A DNA stretch of 64,000 nt from assembly GCA_944470555.2 (NCBI GenBank), contig OX104130.1:62067160-62131159 (forward strand). The letters run 5' to 3'. The translations under genes were made by a program, and so were the position numbers. The notes beneath the pieces were generated by a model that did not search any database, was not told where the DNA came from, and saw nothing but the letters and a program-made list of their open reading frames with translations. The stretch is from Heterobilharzia americana (lineage: Eukaryota > Platyhelminthes > Trematoda > Strigeidida > Schistosomatidae). Numbering within the stretch: position 1 is the stretch's first letter; each line of letters begins with the position of its first letter. Of the stretch, positions 48,043-60,402 are shown piece by piece.

Positions 48043-51000
48043 ACTCAAGTAGAAGAGAAACTCATCAATTCGAATGACATCAGACTATGTACTGCATGTG
48101 CAACTGATCATCTCATCTACACTTGAGAAGTCCAATTGATTTAAGGGCTGTCACCAAGGCTAGAGTAAATTATGCTATTGTCAAATGTGATTTATCATCT
48201 TCGAACTGATGATGACGACTAAGCGATGTGTAGTGAGTTTGAGTGTCATTGCATTGGGGATAGCACCATCCACTCGGGTGCATGTACATCCAGTTGACGA
48301 GTGGGTCCCAAATGGGTGGAAACCCATGTCCTAGATTCTACCATTCCTCACCAGAATGAATACAAAATCGAATCACCTGCAGACTTGCTTGTATGCTATA
48401 ACCTGTAGTTCGTTAATTAAGAAGCAAGTACAAGGGAGACATGGTGGCTTTTCACACCACCACATTTATGTGAACATTTGTGCACAGAAACCTTCTGTAA
48501 ACTGAATGTGTCTATGTTCTCTCTCCCTCTCTCTCTCTCATACTTATTTTCTACCAAAATGAGTCACAACTGGAATGTTTGTATTTGTATATCCCATACA
48601 CAGCAATGATGTGTCCCTGGATGAGAGGATTCACTTTAAGTTGACAGGATCTAGTATCCCATCCGCATCCCACCCACCTAATCCAACAACATTGTTCAAC
48701 CTGAATAACGATACATGCATGCGTTGAAGTAGAAGAATTCAGTATGTCACTTTTCGTTCCAGTAGTAGCACAGTACAAGTAGGAGTACAAGTAAGACAAA
48801 GAGAATAATGTGATACAAGGGAAACTTGAACCATCTGACGCTTTTGATAAAATGCCTAGTGGTTTAGTTGCATTCATAATACCAAATATTTTTGGGCAAC
48901 AATAGTACACACACCAGTCATCAAAATAAAAACTTACCATTCTGTGTACACTTTCATGAAAACCTACTTATCTTACACCAGGCGTATAGTGAATCGGCTG
49001 AACCAGTACTGATTTTAATCGTTTGCTTGTCTTTCTTCCAAGAGGCAAACACACAGTCTCACTGAAACGTCCACTTTTGTTGACATGCGTGTGCGCTTGT
49101 TTGCTTGTGTACGTGTGGGTGAAAGAGAGAGAGAGAGAGGGAGGGAGGGAGGGCGAGAGGAAGGGAGAGAGAGAGAGTAACATGAACGGCATGGGTGAAG
49201 AAAAGCAGTGTGAGTTTTACACCTATATTGAATAAAAGCAATCCTTAGTTCACTGGGATAGAGGTAGTCATTCACATTCTAATAGGGTGAATAATGCTGT
49301 ATGCAGTGTATTGTAGAATTCACTTCTCAGGCAAGTTTTTTAACAGTATTTCAGATTACGTAATGATATGCTGTGGTGATGAAATCCATCTCGGCCGACC
49401 ATCAATCGACAACAAACCGTTATCAGTCTGTTGTTTTGGAATGCTTGTGATTGGTGAACAGGGGATGCTGAGTTCATATTCAACTCTCATTGGCCTATAA
49501 CTATCTCGAGAGTGTTTGTGTGGTTTTGGCGAGACTCATGTTCTCTTAGACAGGGGACTTGATCAGCGTCCACAGTTTGACGTCTATATTATGCCATTCT
49601 TATGAGTGACACAAATATTTGCATGACACCTGGTCTCTTTAACTAATTTCTATCTAACGTGATTCCTAACAGATTGTGTTATCACCTTTCGTTCAGTTCA
49701 CAAATCTTCATTATTATTAGAGTATCTGAGAATCACTCGTCTGTTTACGATAGATAGCCTTGCACTGTTATTTTCTGTTCAATTCCACTAGCTGTCGACT
49801 GAAACAAGTAGACTTTGTTGAACAGTCACGATAACGAAATGTAAACACGTGTGCATGTATTACTCTTACATTCAATCTCAGCAAACCTATGTTCTGTGCT
49901 TATTTGAAGGATACTGGGTTACAGATTCAGCATCATTCTGACTATCAAATAGGAGACATTCAGCCTTATCTTTGCCCCTGACATAATGTGCATGATCGTA
50001 TGCTGATACGCAGATTCTACTTCTAGGCGTTCAGCAATAATAAAGGATATGCAAGGTGTGGTTCAGCGACTGCTTGAAACGTTGACATACTGCAGTCTAT
50101 GTCTACATTTAGACTTTTCACAAACCTGTTAACCACATCTACATGACCACTTGATAGCAAACTGAAGTTATCGGAATGAATCCTGTCAGTGATAATCACC
50201 ATAACCACATCACAAATAATGGATACCTCAATCCTCTCACTGAATGGATTTCAACATGTGAATAATGATATATATATAGACTAGCCACAAGATGGAGTGG
50301 AATATTGATGTTGACTGCACACTCTTTGAGAGTTTTGTCTGGAGGGCTAGTCTTGGCGACATGAGGCGTTGTCGACTGAGGTGGGGAGAAAGTCTGGATC
50401 ATGGAAGGACTGAAACCCGTGATCTGTTGATGAATGCAGTGAAATCGAGAAGTGGTTTGTAGTTAAGTATTGCAACTCAGTTTCCAGTCTACGATTTCGA
50501 ATTCGTTTGACACTGTAGATGCAAAATAAATAATCAGTAGACGGTGAATAGTCTTCGGTTAGATGACAGTCTCTGATTATTCGCCCTTGGTTACGATGAA
50601 ACTCCAAACATTCTTTTTTATTTACGATATGTGCAATTCAGTCAAACAATGCCTTCAATGTGAAGATATTAAGTGTATGTGGTTGTGGACCGAAGACAAA
50701 TGTGCAGTGAGTAATCCATAGACAAATGAAAATTGTAGTTCATTCATTTCTCAGAGTTGATTATTCTCGAATAAGACATAACCTGTGTCATTCACCAACC
50801 GGTATGACTACTGATTATTTGAGAACTGTGTGAATATTTGTGAAATCATCGTAAAAGTCTGAACTCTTTGTTTGAAACATTCTGTTTGTTCCTGCAGTTA
50901 TATTTGACAAACACGTTTACAAAGTGAGAATATGATGATACAAAGACTTCTTGTCAGTCAGTTGTCTCTGGGACATCAATGGAGATTGGTGGTGCGACAT

Positions 51001-52764
51001 CATCTCATTGTTTGACTGGTGAAATCTTATTTCTTTACGCTATCCTGTATATACACAATGTTGAGTGGTGGATTCGTGTATACAAATGAGCTATACAAAA
51101 GATTTCTCACTATCCCGACTGGTTATTGCTTTGGTTAACGGTTGCGGTAAGTCTAAAGAGAGCACTATCTTATTTATCGAAGCTTGAGAACTCCTCTAGC
51201 GATAAGAAGCAACAATCAGACTGATCATGGTGATCACTTCAATCAGCGCCTTGGAACATAATTGTCAGTAAACATCCTACCAATAGTTTACAGAACATAA
51301 AATTACTTTCATTCACCTTGGTGATCTGCTTATTTGGTTAGTGCTCAAGGCGCGCTGAATAATTGAAGGAAGGAAATCTATGAAAGATGAGACTCAGTGT
51401 GCCTTCTATTCACTTACATAGTTTTATTTGGTGACACTGGTTTCTGGAACAGTGGGTGGATCAAGGTAGTAACAGACATTCACCAGGAGCAACAGCGTTC
51501 CAATGCTCATCTGATATAATGCTGGGTAGGTAACGCCACGACTACCAGTTTGAAACCTGCCAAGAACCAGCTTTTCATTGCAGCATCTTCAATCATCACG
51601 TTGAAAGAATGGCACCAGTTTGCCAAATCACGGCCATCTCACACAGTCCCATCTGAAAGTATCAATCTAACATAGAGAAGCGAAGTGTACATTTGGCAGC
51701 ATTTAAAACCACAATTCTAAATTCTGTTGATGGAACCAACCCACATGGTCTAAATGTGTAAACACTAATGTCTTAGTTCAACCAAACTTATCACATATTC
51801 GTATGAATACAAGTTATCCAGATTGTTGCTAGTTATTGATAATCAAACTGAAGTACATGCCGTTCAAAAGTGAAGTATTGTGAGCACCACATTTATGTTA
51901 GTGATAAAGATTGTTGTATTCACCTGGAATATAAACAAGCTGTTATTATTTATTTATTTATTGGACTTTTGTCGAATTACTTCGTTTCACTCCATCCCAC
52001 CCCTCTCTCTCTCTCTCTCTCTCTCACATCCACACACCTTCTTTTGTATCCTCCACTTAAATATTATCAACTTCCGGTTTTATGTCAATCAGTTTGAACG
52101 AGACCTGACTGGTGGACAGACTAGGCATTCGAACAACCGTGTGTACTTTATTCATATGCATTTGTTCATCACTCAATGATACATTATTATGGTAGTGGAA
52201 TACATAGCGACAAGAGTGTAACCGAACGTGTGAAAGCCATTGGATAGCTTTGTCTCGGTGTGTGCGTATTGACGACAGCAGAATTCAAGCTTTGCATTGA
52301 ATTAGGTGTTTGTAGGATTTATTAACTGAGGTGTGAATAAGAGGTAGGTGGATACTCGGTTGCCCAGTTCCACTCTGGAAACCAGATTGTTCATGCCATA
52401 CAGTGTCATCTGCTTTAAACCATTCTTCAGTCTGAGTGAGAATATTTGCAGCAAAACACTATTTATCAACTTGATTCACTCAGTTGTATCAACAAACACT
52501 CTGTTTCAAATTTTGATTTCTCAGGAACTGTTAGTTGCCTGATACTTAGAATCCGATCGCCTATGATATTTGGGGAATGATCGTGTTTCAGCATTAAGGT
52601 GGGGGAAATGAAAATCTTGTCACCAGCATATTAATAGACAGTTGGCTTGTCAATACGTGCTGACACTAATTTGGACTCAGTAGTATGGCAGAAACACGAC
52701 CAACTACATGGAAAAGGGTTAACGGGAAGTGATTCAAGTGCCATGGACAATAAGAAGGTGAATG
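48043..52764. repeat. right arm, inner segment, of the large inverted repeat
   Basis: Reverse complement of 34,636-39,357, same length (4,722 bp). The frames of 129, 99, 86, 75 and 74 codons in the left arm recur here on the opposite strand, identical or with a single change. Microsatellites of the left arm are mirrored at about 48,518-48,540, 49,123-49,178 and 52,002-52,025. Confidence 0.95.
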
Positions 52765-54151
52765 CATGCATGACGCAAGAGGTGGAAATAACAAAATTCA
52801 CAAAAGGGCATTAACATAACTTTATACTACAATGAAATATTCTCCACTCGGCTACATTCAAACAAACTATACTTCGTGATATCGTTTATACACTGAAATG
52901 CTTTGAGTATTGCCAAGTGGATCAGTGTAGATTAAATTGAACTGATTCTTGTGAAAAGTAAGAGGGCATAATGAAGGCACGCTCTAGTGAAATGAGATAT
53001 CTATAATCACCAAGACTCAGTTCTATCCACTTAGCAAATAATGATGTCAGTGAGATTCATTTGCAGTAGTGAAGACTTCAGTGATTCCTGTAGCGCTGAA
53101 ATCTGTCTGACGTTCTTTCAACGATAGAGAGAAGCCTTGCTGCAGAGCTGTAGAGTCTCAGTTCGTCGGTCAGTCAGCATTGAGGAATTAACATCTGTAT
53201 TGCTTAGTATCCAGTGGTCTATTTGGATAATTTTCATGATTTTCAATCAGCGTTCCAATGAATTCAAGTCACTTAGTCAGTTAGCAACATTCATTTGGTC
53301 TGGACATTTTGGCTGCTCCAGTTGAATGTGTCAGAATACATCGTTATCCAACTGAGTATTGAAAGAACGAAAATCCCTTCCAGCATTCTTATCACCCTGA
53401 CGTGGTAGTCCACACCTACATACTGATTTGAGCAGCACTTAACTGCTGATGTCTATCAGTAGTGTACCCAAAACAGCATTTGTTCATACAGTTCCCTGAT
53501 ATCAGAATGCAATAAGGTGGCTTTATCTCAACATATGGCTAATATTGGATTGTATCAAAATCAGTTGAAACTTTCACATCTTCAGCTCAGAGACATCATC
53601 CAATCAAATCACATTGAGTGAATAAGACGAGAAAAGTAGTATTGGTACAAAATGCATTGGTTAGATTTGAAGTTGAGATGGTTCTACTGTGAATTAAACC
53701 TACTAAATCACTAAACTTTGACATTCAGGAGATAGTTTGATTGAACGTCACTGGAATTTAGTAAGCGGAATGACAAAACAATAACATACATTTTTTGAAA
53801 TGAGATTACCTTTCAAAAATTAGTGGAATCTGGATTGATGACTTGTCAACAAATATGCATTTGTCATGAAGTGATGGTTTTAGTTGTGAGCTGGAAATGA
53901 ATCGATGAATCCGAGACATCGGTAATGTAGGATAGATATCTAGGTATCTATTATTCCTAGGTTTCATTTATGTGAGTGCGAAACTTCCTCACTGTGGTAG
54001 AATCCAATCCTGTATTATTAAGCCTACATAATATGGAATTCATTTGATGCCATATTCTTCGTCTTGAGAACAAGTGGTGACTAAACAATGTACAGCCTCA
54101 CAGATAGGAGTTGGTTTCCTAAATCCAGACTTCTTTGTGACTGAGGTACTT
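52765..54151. repeat. right arm, outer segment, with the empty gypsy 2 target site
   Basis: Reverse complement of 26,662-28,049. Across 52,757-52,772 it reads GGTGAATGCATGCATG, the reverse complement of the uninterrupted target: CATGCATG runs straight into CATTCACC with no LTR. Its outer end, at 54,151, follows the shared GACTGAGGTACTT. Confidence 0.95.
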
Positions 54152-54554
54152 AGTTTTCACAACAGCTGGCAGTCAGCTAGATAATCGTATAGAGTTTTCA
54201 CGTTATTTCATTGTACATGCTAAGAATAAGTCACTGGTATTAGTCATTTGAGCTCTCTTATCTTTAAATATGGCTTTTGATACTAATCCAGTGAAACTTA
54301 TATCATCTAAAGTGTGCTTGTTTAATGTATCCATAGGCGGACAGTTACTTCTTAGTGTCTTTTAATGCCTAATTTTCAGACATTCTCAAGAAAGAGAGCT
54401 TAGTATGTTCAGAGTGAAGTCGTTTTATTAGTTAGAAAACCATAGAGCAAACAGCTCCCAGCTGAACACTGATGTTTCTACCATTTATTGCCTGGAATAA
54501 GAGGGTACGTGAGCAACCATTTTGGCATCCTGAATGGTAACTATTTTTCCTTGT
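54152..54554. other. no recognised feature
   Basis: AT-rich flank of the palindrome. Nothing recognised. Confidence 0.3.
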
Positions 54555-54700
54555 TTTCTGGTTGATATTCAGGGTAGGCTGACATCACTTGGAGTACCTT
54601 TGGAAACCTAGGTGTACTAAATGGTTGTTTCGCCCTAGTATGGGACTCCTCGGCAGTGCGCGCCCATGACCTCACCAGGCCTTCGGGGCAGAACATTAAG
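54555..54700 (-). repeat. tRNA/hammerhead-type SINE copy A, degenerate
   Basis: On the minus strand a GAAGGCCTGGTGAGGTCATG stretch (remnant of the tRNA-like head) leads into GCACTG, CCGAGGA, GTCCC, ATACTA, GGGC, GAAA (54,660-54,620), the order of a hammerhead ribozyme. This is followed by the family's 3' box CAAGTGATGTCAGCC near 54,575-54,590. The core U4 is C and the cleavage site is not GUC. No clear target duplication seen. Confidence 0.6.
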
Positions 54701-54804
54701 ATTCCCTTATGTTTAGTGAGAAGTCGTGATCAGTGAGATCAAGCAAATCGGACGTCTGGACAGCTACTCAACAACGGCATTGGATGTAGGTTGCTCTCAA
54801 ATAT

Positions 54805-55065
54805 CATCACTATTATTTGTCCCCTGGTTTCCTAGTGGAACATAGGGCTTCAGTAGCACCTCTCCATTCAACTGTGTTCTCTGTGATCTTTTGAACCTGG
54901 CTCCACGATTGCCCACTAGCTTCATTTCTTCCTCACACTATCTCCTCCATGTCACTTTCAGTTGGGACACCCAACTCACCGTTTCTTGTTTGGGTTCCAC
55001 TCGAGTGCCTGGCGCGTGATGTTTCCGAAAGACATCATCACCTAGGAGATCTTAGATATTTTGAT
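54805..55065 (-). pseudogene. SR2-like RTE 3'-end fragment
   Basis: On the minus strand it carries the GGCGCGTGATG-complement region, then GTGGAGCCAGGTTCAAAAGA and the 3' end CTGAAGCCCTATGTTCCACT, with an AATAATAG-type tail at about 54,805-54,820. The same blocks occur in 47,130-47,350 and 60,900-61,055. Only the extreme 3' end is present. Confidence 0.8.
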
Positions 55066-57184
55066 GCTGACTTTGATGACTTATATCTCTAACAGACAAC
55101 AATAGCAAAATGAAAATATTGCAACAGCTAATTTGTGTTTCAAGAATTCAGTCGACAAAATATGTATTTTTGATCCTAGAGACGTGTATAATAATGCCTT
55201 TTTTTCGAACAAATCTGATTTAATCAGCTGGTAGTTAACAACCATTTGTGAAACATTAGTTTTCGATGAGAATCCTATGCCACTTAGTTCAAGGTCATTA
55301 TTTGACATGACTAAGGTAACTTTGGTACTTTCTTAAATTGACATGGAACAATACATGTAGGTAAGGCATTGGATGCTTAGCTTTCACGTGATTATAATCC
55401 AACTTTCGTAAAACTACTGAATAATTTTGACTGGATCTAGAATGTAATTTAATTCACTCACATTTTCAATACATTATTAATCAAGCACCTAAATGTGTTA
55501 ATAAATCCTAATAGTTGATAAAAATAAAAAAAGAATATCGTGTTGAAACAAGTCTAACATTAGTCACAATATGTTCAATGACCTGGTTGGGTTATTGAAA
55601 TCCACCATCTGTTTAGTTTTTCTATCAATCTGAGGACGTTAGTATGATGGAAGTGGAGGTTAAAGACATCAATAACGCTAATTGGTCTAGATAAAAACAT
55701 GTATATGCATGTATGACTGTTTATTGTATATAGCACTATATGTAGATACGTGTGCGCAAAACATTCAAATGACCTTGAATGTGAACTTAGTATGGTCTAA
55801 ATAGAAGTGCAATGATTGGCTTATTAGTTTTAAGTTTTATGAAATATTCCCATGGTTCTCATTTAGTCGTTTGTTTAGGTGAGGAATAATAATTTGAAGG
55901 TCTTATGCATGTTTAGTTGATTTACTCACTGAACGGAATGATTCACTTCACAAGTTAGTTTCTATTTTTTAGTTGAATATTCTACTCATAAAGTAAGCAC
56001 ATTCTTGATATTCATAAGCGCATAATAATTCGCTAATTTACTACTGTATATATTGAACTAATCTAGTTTTGGGGTGTTGAAATAGAGATTCTGTTATTCT
56101 TTCAACCTCCGGATAAGTAATGGATAGATTTAATCAAGGGTTTCAAGATCATGAAGTAAATAAACACTATCCTTCATTTATAACAGTTCTTATACATTAA
56201 AACTAAACTGAATTGAGTCAGTTTAATCATTCGAAAGGAATATATGGCTCCCTAACTGTAGGATAGTTTTTAGGTATTATGTTATAACGTTAAGTTAATA
56301 CTGAACACTCTAGAATGAAGTCAATGGATTTAAGCGTTAAAGGATTTCATTATGTCATGACTTGACACAAATGTAATGCAGTCTTAACATGATTATTTAA
56401 ATGCTATGACATTTTTATCTTCTTTCTCATCATCTATTAGAATGATTGAATGTGAATAATGTATTCATACTGATGAACAAATTCTCGTGAAACTGTTAAC
56501 TTTATCACTCAAAGTTGATCTTGTTTTAATGTAGTATACTCATATCACTTAGTCTACTTTGTACGAAGTACCTAAATAGTATTAGACTGCCGAAACCTTT
56601 TTTGGCTTGTAGATAAGTATCTTAAGTGTTGGCCTGTTGAATTGAAGCCTAGTCCATATTACAATGAGTTATATAAAATATTACTGTTCCTGATAAATTT
56701 TTATTTTGAAATATTCATAGATTTTGATATGCATTTGATGAAATTCCAAGACACGTTTTCTTTGGTTATCAAGCAATATGATCGCTTACTTTTTTAATCT
56801 GGATACAGTTCTATGTATCCTATTATCATAAAGCTCGATGACCAAAGCTAAACGAATTGGATAAACGTCGAAATTGACTAGTTGTATCTTGTTTGTTGAA
56901 ATGAAACACCTTCTCCCATCTATTATTATTCGTGCCATTATAATTCCTTTTTACCTTTAGCATATAGTGAAACAGAACTATTCACTAATGACATTTCGAA
57001 CAGAATTTACTGTTATCATCTGAAGTAGTCTTACGTCTAGATGAAGTAGTGAACAAAGTTAGTTGGAAACTGATTATTTTGAACCGTGAAAAACCACTGG
57101 ATAGGACTGTTCCAGTTATAAGCCCTTTGGTAGTAAGCAATTTATGCATGATTATAGTTCAGACTTCTGTTCCTCACTCTGATC
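55066..57184. other. long AT-rich stretch with no recognised gene
   Basis: The longest frame is 75 codons (55,308-55,081, minus). No repeat or gene recognised. Confidence 0.3.
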
Positions 57185-57614
57185 AAGTTATAATCTAAGA
57201 TAGCCGTAGTTTGGCACACCAGTATTTATACTGGATGATGATTAAAGGTGGAATGAAAATTTGGACCGCCACCTGTATAAATACTAGTCTACCAAACTGC
57301 GGCTATTTCAGATAGTCAAAATGACAATCAGTATGATGATTCAGCTAGATTTGGATTGGTATGAGAAGTTCTGACTAGGCACCTAGTGTGAATACCATCA
57401 AGCGGTAGTAACGCGTCACGAATTCACATAGTACCAGGGAAAAAACCCTTGGTGATTGGAGTGAGATAAAAATCTGGTCAGTAGTTGAACCTGGTAGCTC
57501 AATTCGTACAGCATCGGGCCGGTAACCCAGTGGTCAATGGTTCGAATCTTGCTGCGGTCCAGATCTCCATTTTACTTTCAATCATCAATCACCCAGTATA
57601 AGTTATAATCTAAT
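57185..57614. mobile_element. 402-bp composite retroposon with inverted ends, internal tRNA-like unit and 14-bp target duplication
   Basis: AAGTTATAATCTAA occurs at 57,185-57,198 and 57,601-57,614, flanking the insert. The left end (about 57,222-57,275, ACTGGATGATGATT ... TTTGGACCGCC) is an inverted, diverged copy of the right end (about 57,554-57,600, GCGGTCCAGATCTCC ... TCACCCAGTAT). A second internal inverted pair is 57,201-57,230 with 57,276-57,305 (26 of 30 match). A tRNA-like segment lies at 57,489-57,556 next to the right tail. A further copy of the CAGTATAAGTCTACCAAACT segment lies at 63,901-63,934. SINE-type ancestry is inferred from the pol III-like boxes and the long direct repeats. 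Confidence 0.65.
57489..57556 (+). repeat. tRNA-derived segment (Thr-like) with A and B boxes
   Basis: GGTAGCTCAATTCGTACAGC matches a tRNA D-arm/A box and GGTTCGAATC matches a B box at usual spacing. A GGG/CCC stem encloses CCGGTAA, so the anticodon place reads GGT, but position 33 is C instead of U and the acceptor stem does not close. It is a SINE promoter or pseudo-tRNA, not a functional tRNA gene. Confidence 0.6.
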
Positions 57615-58058
57615 AATTGCATTGAAATGTGCGTGATCACATTTCTTCGATTTCCCTTAATCAGTAGTGCAACAGAATCATAACCAAAGGTTATTTATGA
57701 GCATCTATCGATTTCCGTTTCCAACTTCCTTAAGCTATTACAAATCATACTGCTTTGAAACGTGGATAATGTTGTCATTATTGTGATTATTCTATAGATG
57801 TCACAGTATGTTTCATGACAGTGTTGGTATTTGACGTGCATTTTTGGAGAAGTCCACCTACTTTAGTCGTTTTTCAGCTCATATTTACAAATGGCTAAGA
57901 AGAAAGGATTGTCTTGAAAGGAATACTTCAGTTCCATTTCATAGTTAGTCCATTTTAATCAAATAAAGTTAATAGACTTTTGCTAGTGTGTAGGTTACCT
58001 GGCGATGAAAGTAGTCAGTTTTCGAGCGTATTTATTAACTAGGCTTCACAGATCACGA
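57615..58058. other. no recognised feature
   Basis: AT-rich, nothing recognised. Confidence 0.3.
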
Positions 58059-58070
58059 CGGGATTTAACC

Positions 58071-58118
<48 letters not shown>

Positions 58119-58130
58119 GGTTAAATCCCG
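58059..58130. repeat. perfect 72-bp palindrome with (TA)n core
   Basis: CGGGATTTAACCTGAATA at the left and its exact reverse complement at the right (ending 58,130) flank an uninterrupted TA run. It can form a long hairpin or cruciform. No target duplication seen. Confidence 0.9.
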
Positions 58131-59344
58131 GTCAGTGCATATTACATCAAGAATGCTGTGTGATTCATCCATACAAAATCAGTATGCTGTCGAAAATTTT
58201 GTGCAGTATACCACTATAGTTTCCGGCATATTTGACTGACAGTTAGCTGTCCTTCCTTTACGGTAATTATCCGTTGTGAGTAGAAAAATTCATTGCATAT
58301 TGGACAATAAATCGTTAGGTGTTCACCAAAGTTAAGATAATCGATGAACAAAATCCCGTTATTTTGTATTCATGTTAATATTTCCCTTTGATTAACTATT
58401 TGGAGCAAATATCCTTCTCAATACTAAATGTGAATCGTGCATTTCACTATTACCAGTACTAGACAAAAACCAGTCAAATCTAGAACTAGCGTTCACAAGA
58501 GTAAATGATGAAAATACTAACTAGAAACTAATCTTGTGAAGTCAAAAGAGAATATGTAAGCTGGTATCTTTGACATAAACCATTTGTACAATTTGTCAGA
58601 TACTACTGGCCATTGGAGGTATGTCTTTTATGGGTCAAAATACAACTATTTGGCATGCTTTTCATTGTTTAGTGAGATAGTAGAATTTCAAAACTCTCAC
58701 CAATATTCAGATTTACGTTGAACGATTCAGTCAGAATACTACCTTTGTTAAGGCAACTTTTTCATGAAACCATTACCTTGATTTAAACTACTGACAATAT
58801 CATTATAAAAGAGATGTAGAACTGTAAATAAATCTATAGCGTTAAGAATCAAACTGTCTAGTATAAAGCCTTTGGCTTACACCGAAGGATTTCATCTTCA
58901 TATGACTGAGATTGATAAAGTAAACCTATATAACACAGGTAAAGTGTTATGTGATTACTTTCCAATGATATTCTAAAAATTTGTCAACGTAACTACTGAG
59001 CAGTTGATAACGAAACGAAATGATGACTTCAGCCTTGAAGTTATCTGTTTTACTACTGGACCACTGACTCACTTTCCTCTCCCTAGCCAATAATTTGTTG
59101 ACCGATATCTGTCTGCTAAAGGATTCAAGTAAATATATGTGATGATTGAGTGCAACTATAATTAGTGATTTTGTTAATTAACAGTATTTGAGCTAGTAAT
59201 AAGTCTGAGATTAGGTGTAGGTCTTTATTTTTCACCGCTGATAGGTATTTTTAATTTACAGGCAGATTACTTTTAGTTTCCACTTCGACGTTTTTTCCTT
59301 TTGGAAAAATAATGCTACTCGTTCCAATACATATATATTGTATC
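58131..59344. other. no recognised feature
   Basis: AT-rich, no open frame above 60 codons and no recognised repeat. Confidence 0.3.
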
Positions 59345-59425
59345 ATTCTAGAAACGCGCGTCCTGGATTCTTCTGCTAGCCACAACCAACCAATTTATCA
59401 TAATTAACATTCAGGCAATATCGAG
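59345..59425 (+). repeat. Sm-alpha-type hammerhead SINE, 3' remnant
   Basis: GAAACGCGCGTCCTGGATTC at 59,351 followed by TTCTGCTAGCCACAACC is the GAAA core, stem III, GUC cleavage site and stem I strand of the schistosome Sm-alpha hammerhead repeat. The CTGATGA half and stem II upstream are absent, so the copy is truncated in the ribozyme. Recognition from memory of the published motif. Confidence 0.7.
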
Positions 59426-59866
59426 GTATCCGCATAAGAGCCCATATGCCAATAGAGATCGAACAATTCTATCCAACGAAACAACGGAGAATAACAAGTA
59501 TGTCAATAAATAGTAATTCTAGAGAGACTTAAAAAAACTTAAGTATATTTATTATGAACCAAACAGCTACAAATTTATGGGTGTAAGAGGGTCAACACAT
59601 GGATTTCATCGAAACTCGAGAATTGATCCCCAGCGACAAAGACGTGAGACAACAATTCAATGAAGAAAATTTCATTTTTGATGATATTATTTTCTGAAAC
59701 TGTACAATTGTATTTCTGATCACTTAGATTAAATTGAAGTCTATCACTGAATAGTTCTAGGTTAAGATTACAATAATAACATAACAAAACTATGAGTGTA
59801 TGCACAAAAACGATTATTTGATAATCTATAACGTAAAGAAAGTCATAAAAATGTCTAGGACTTAAC
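59426..59866. other. no recognised gene
   Basis: A 99-codon minus frame (59,874-59,575) with hydrophobic stretches has no recognised domain and is probably chance in AT-rich DNA. Confidence 0.3.
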
Positions 59867-59968
59867 AAAGACAATATGTTTTTGAGGGGGTTGTGGAGAT
59901 TTGGAAATATGTCAAGTTGTTATTCATCGAAGACTGACATCAGTTGGAGGAACAAAGGAGACCTGGGA

Positions 59969-60016
59969 GCACTGGGCAGCCATTTCATCCTAGTGTGGAA
60001 CTCCTCAGAAGTACGC
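59969..60016 (-). ncRNA. hammerhead ribozyme-like motif, SINE copy B
   Basis: Minus strand: GTACTT (stem I), CTGAGGA (core CUGANGA intact), GTTCC-ACACT-AGGAT (stem II, 4 of 5 pairs), GAAA (intact), then TGGCTGCC and CAGTGC (stem I partner, 5 of 6 pairs). The cleavage triplet GUC is GCC, so the U before the cleavage position is lost. Predicted inactive, but the catalytic core is complete. Confidence 0.65.
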
Positions 60017-60402
60017 ATCCACAACCCGGCTAGGGATCGAACTCAGGGCGTTCAGGTTTCACGGCGAACGCGTTAACCATCCAGCCACTGGGTCGGTTTC
60101 CAGTGGTTCACAATTTCCAACTTCTGTCAATTCACAACATAGCACGACTGTCACCCAAGGTCTTCAGTCAGCACTCACTTCACTTCCGACTGGTTGACCC
60201 CACAGGTCACGGCTTCTTATTAGAGCCTCACAATATCCATCTGGAAGCAAGTCACTAATGAGTACTATACAGTGAAGTATTTTCGAGATGAGATGAATGG
60301 GGTTGCTAACTGAAGACCTTGGGTGATAGTCGCGATATAGTTAACGCGTTCATCGTGAAACCTGAAGGTCCTGAGTTCTATCTCTGGCCTAGTCGTGGGT
60401 GC

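Noticed and set aside
57489..57556. Functional tRNA gene.
   Set aside because: A and B boxes are present, but the acceptor stem does not close, U33 is C, and it is embedded in a retroposon with target duplications.
59575..59874. 99-codon hydrophobic frame as a membrane protein gene.
   Set aside because: AT-rich chance frame next to a SINE insertion. No signal, motif or splice support.
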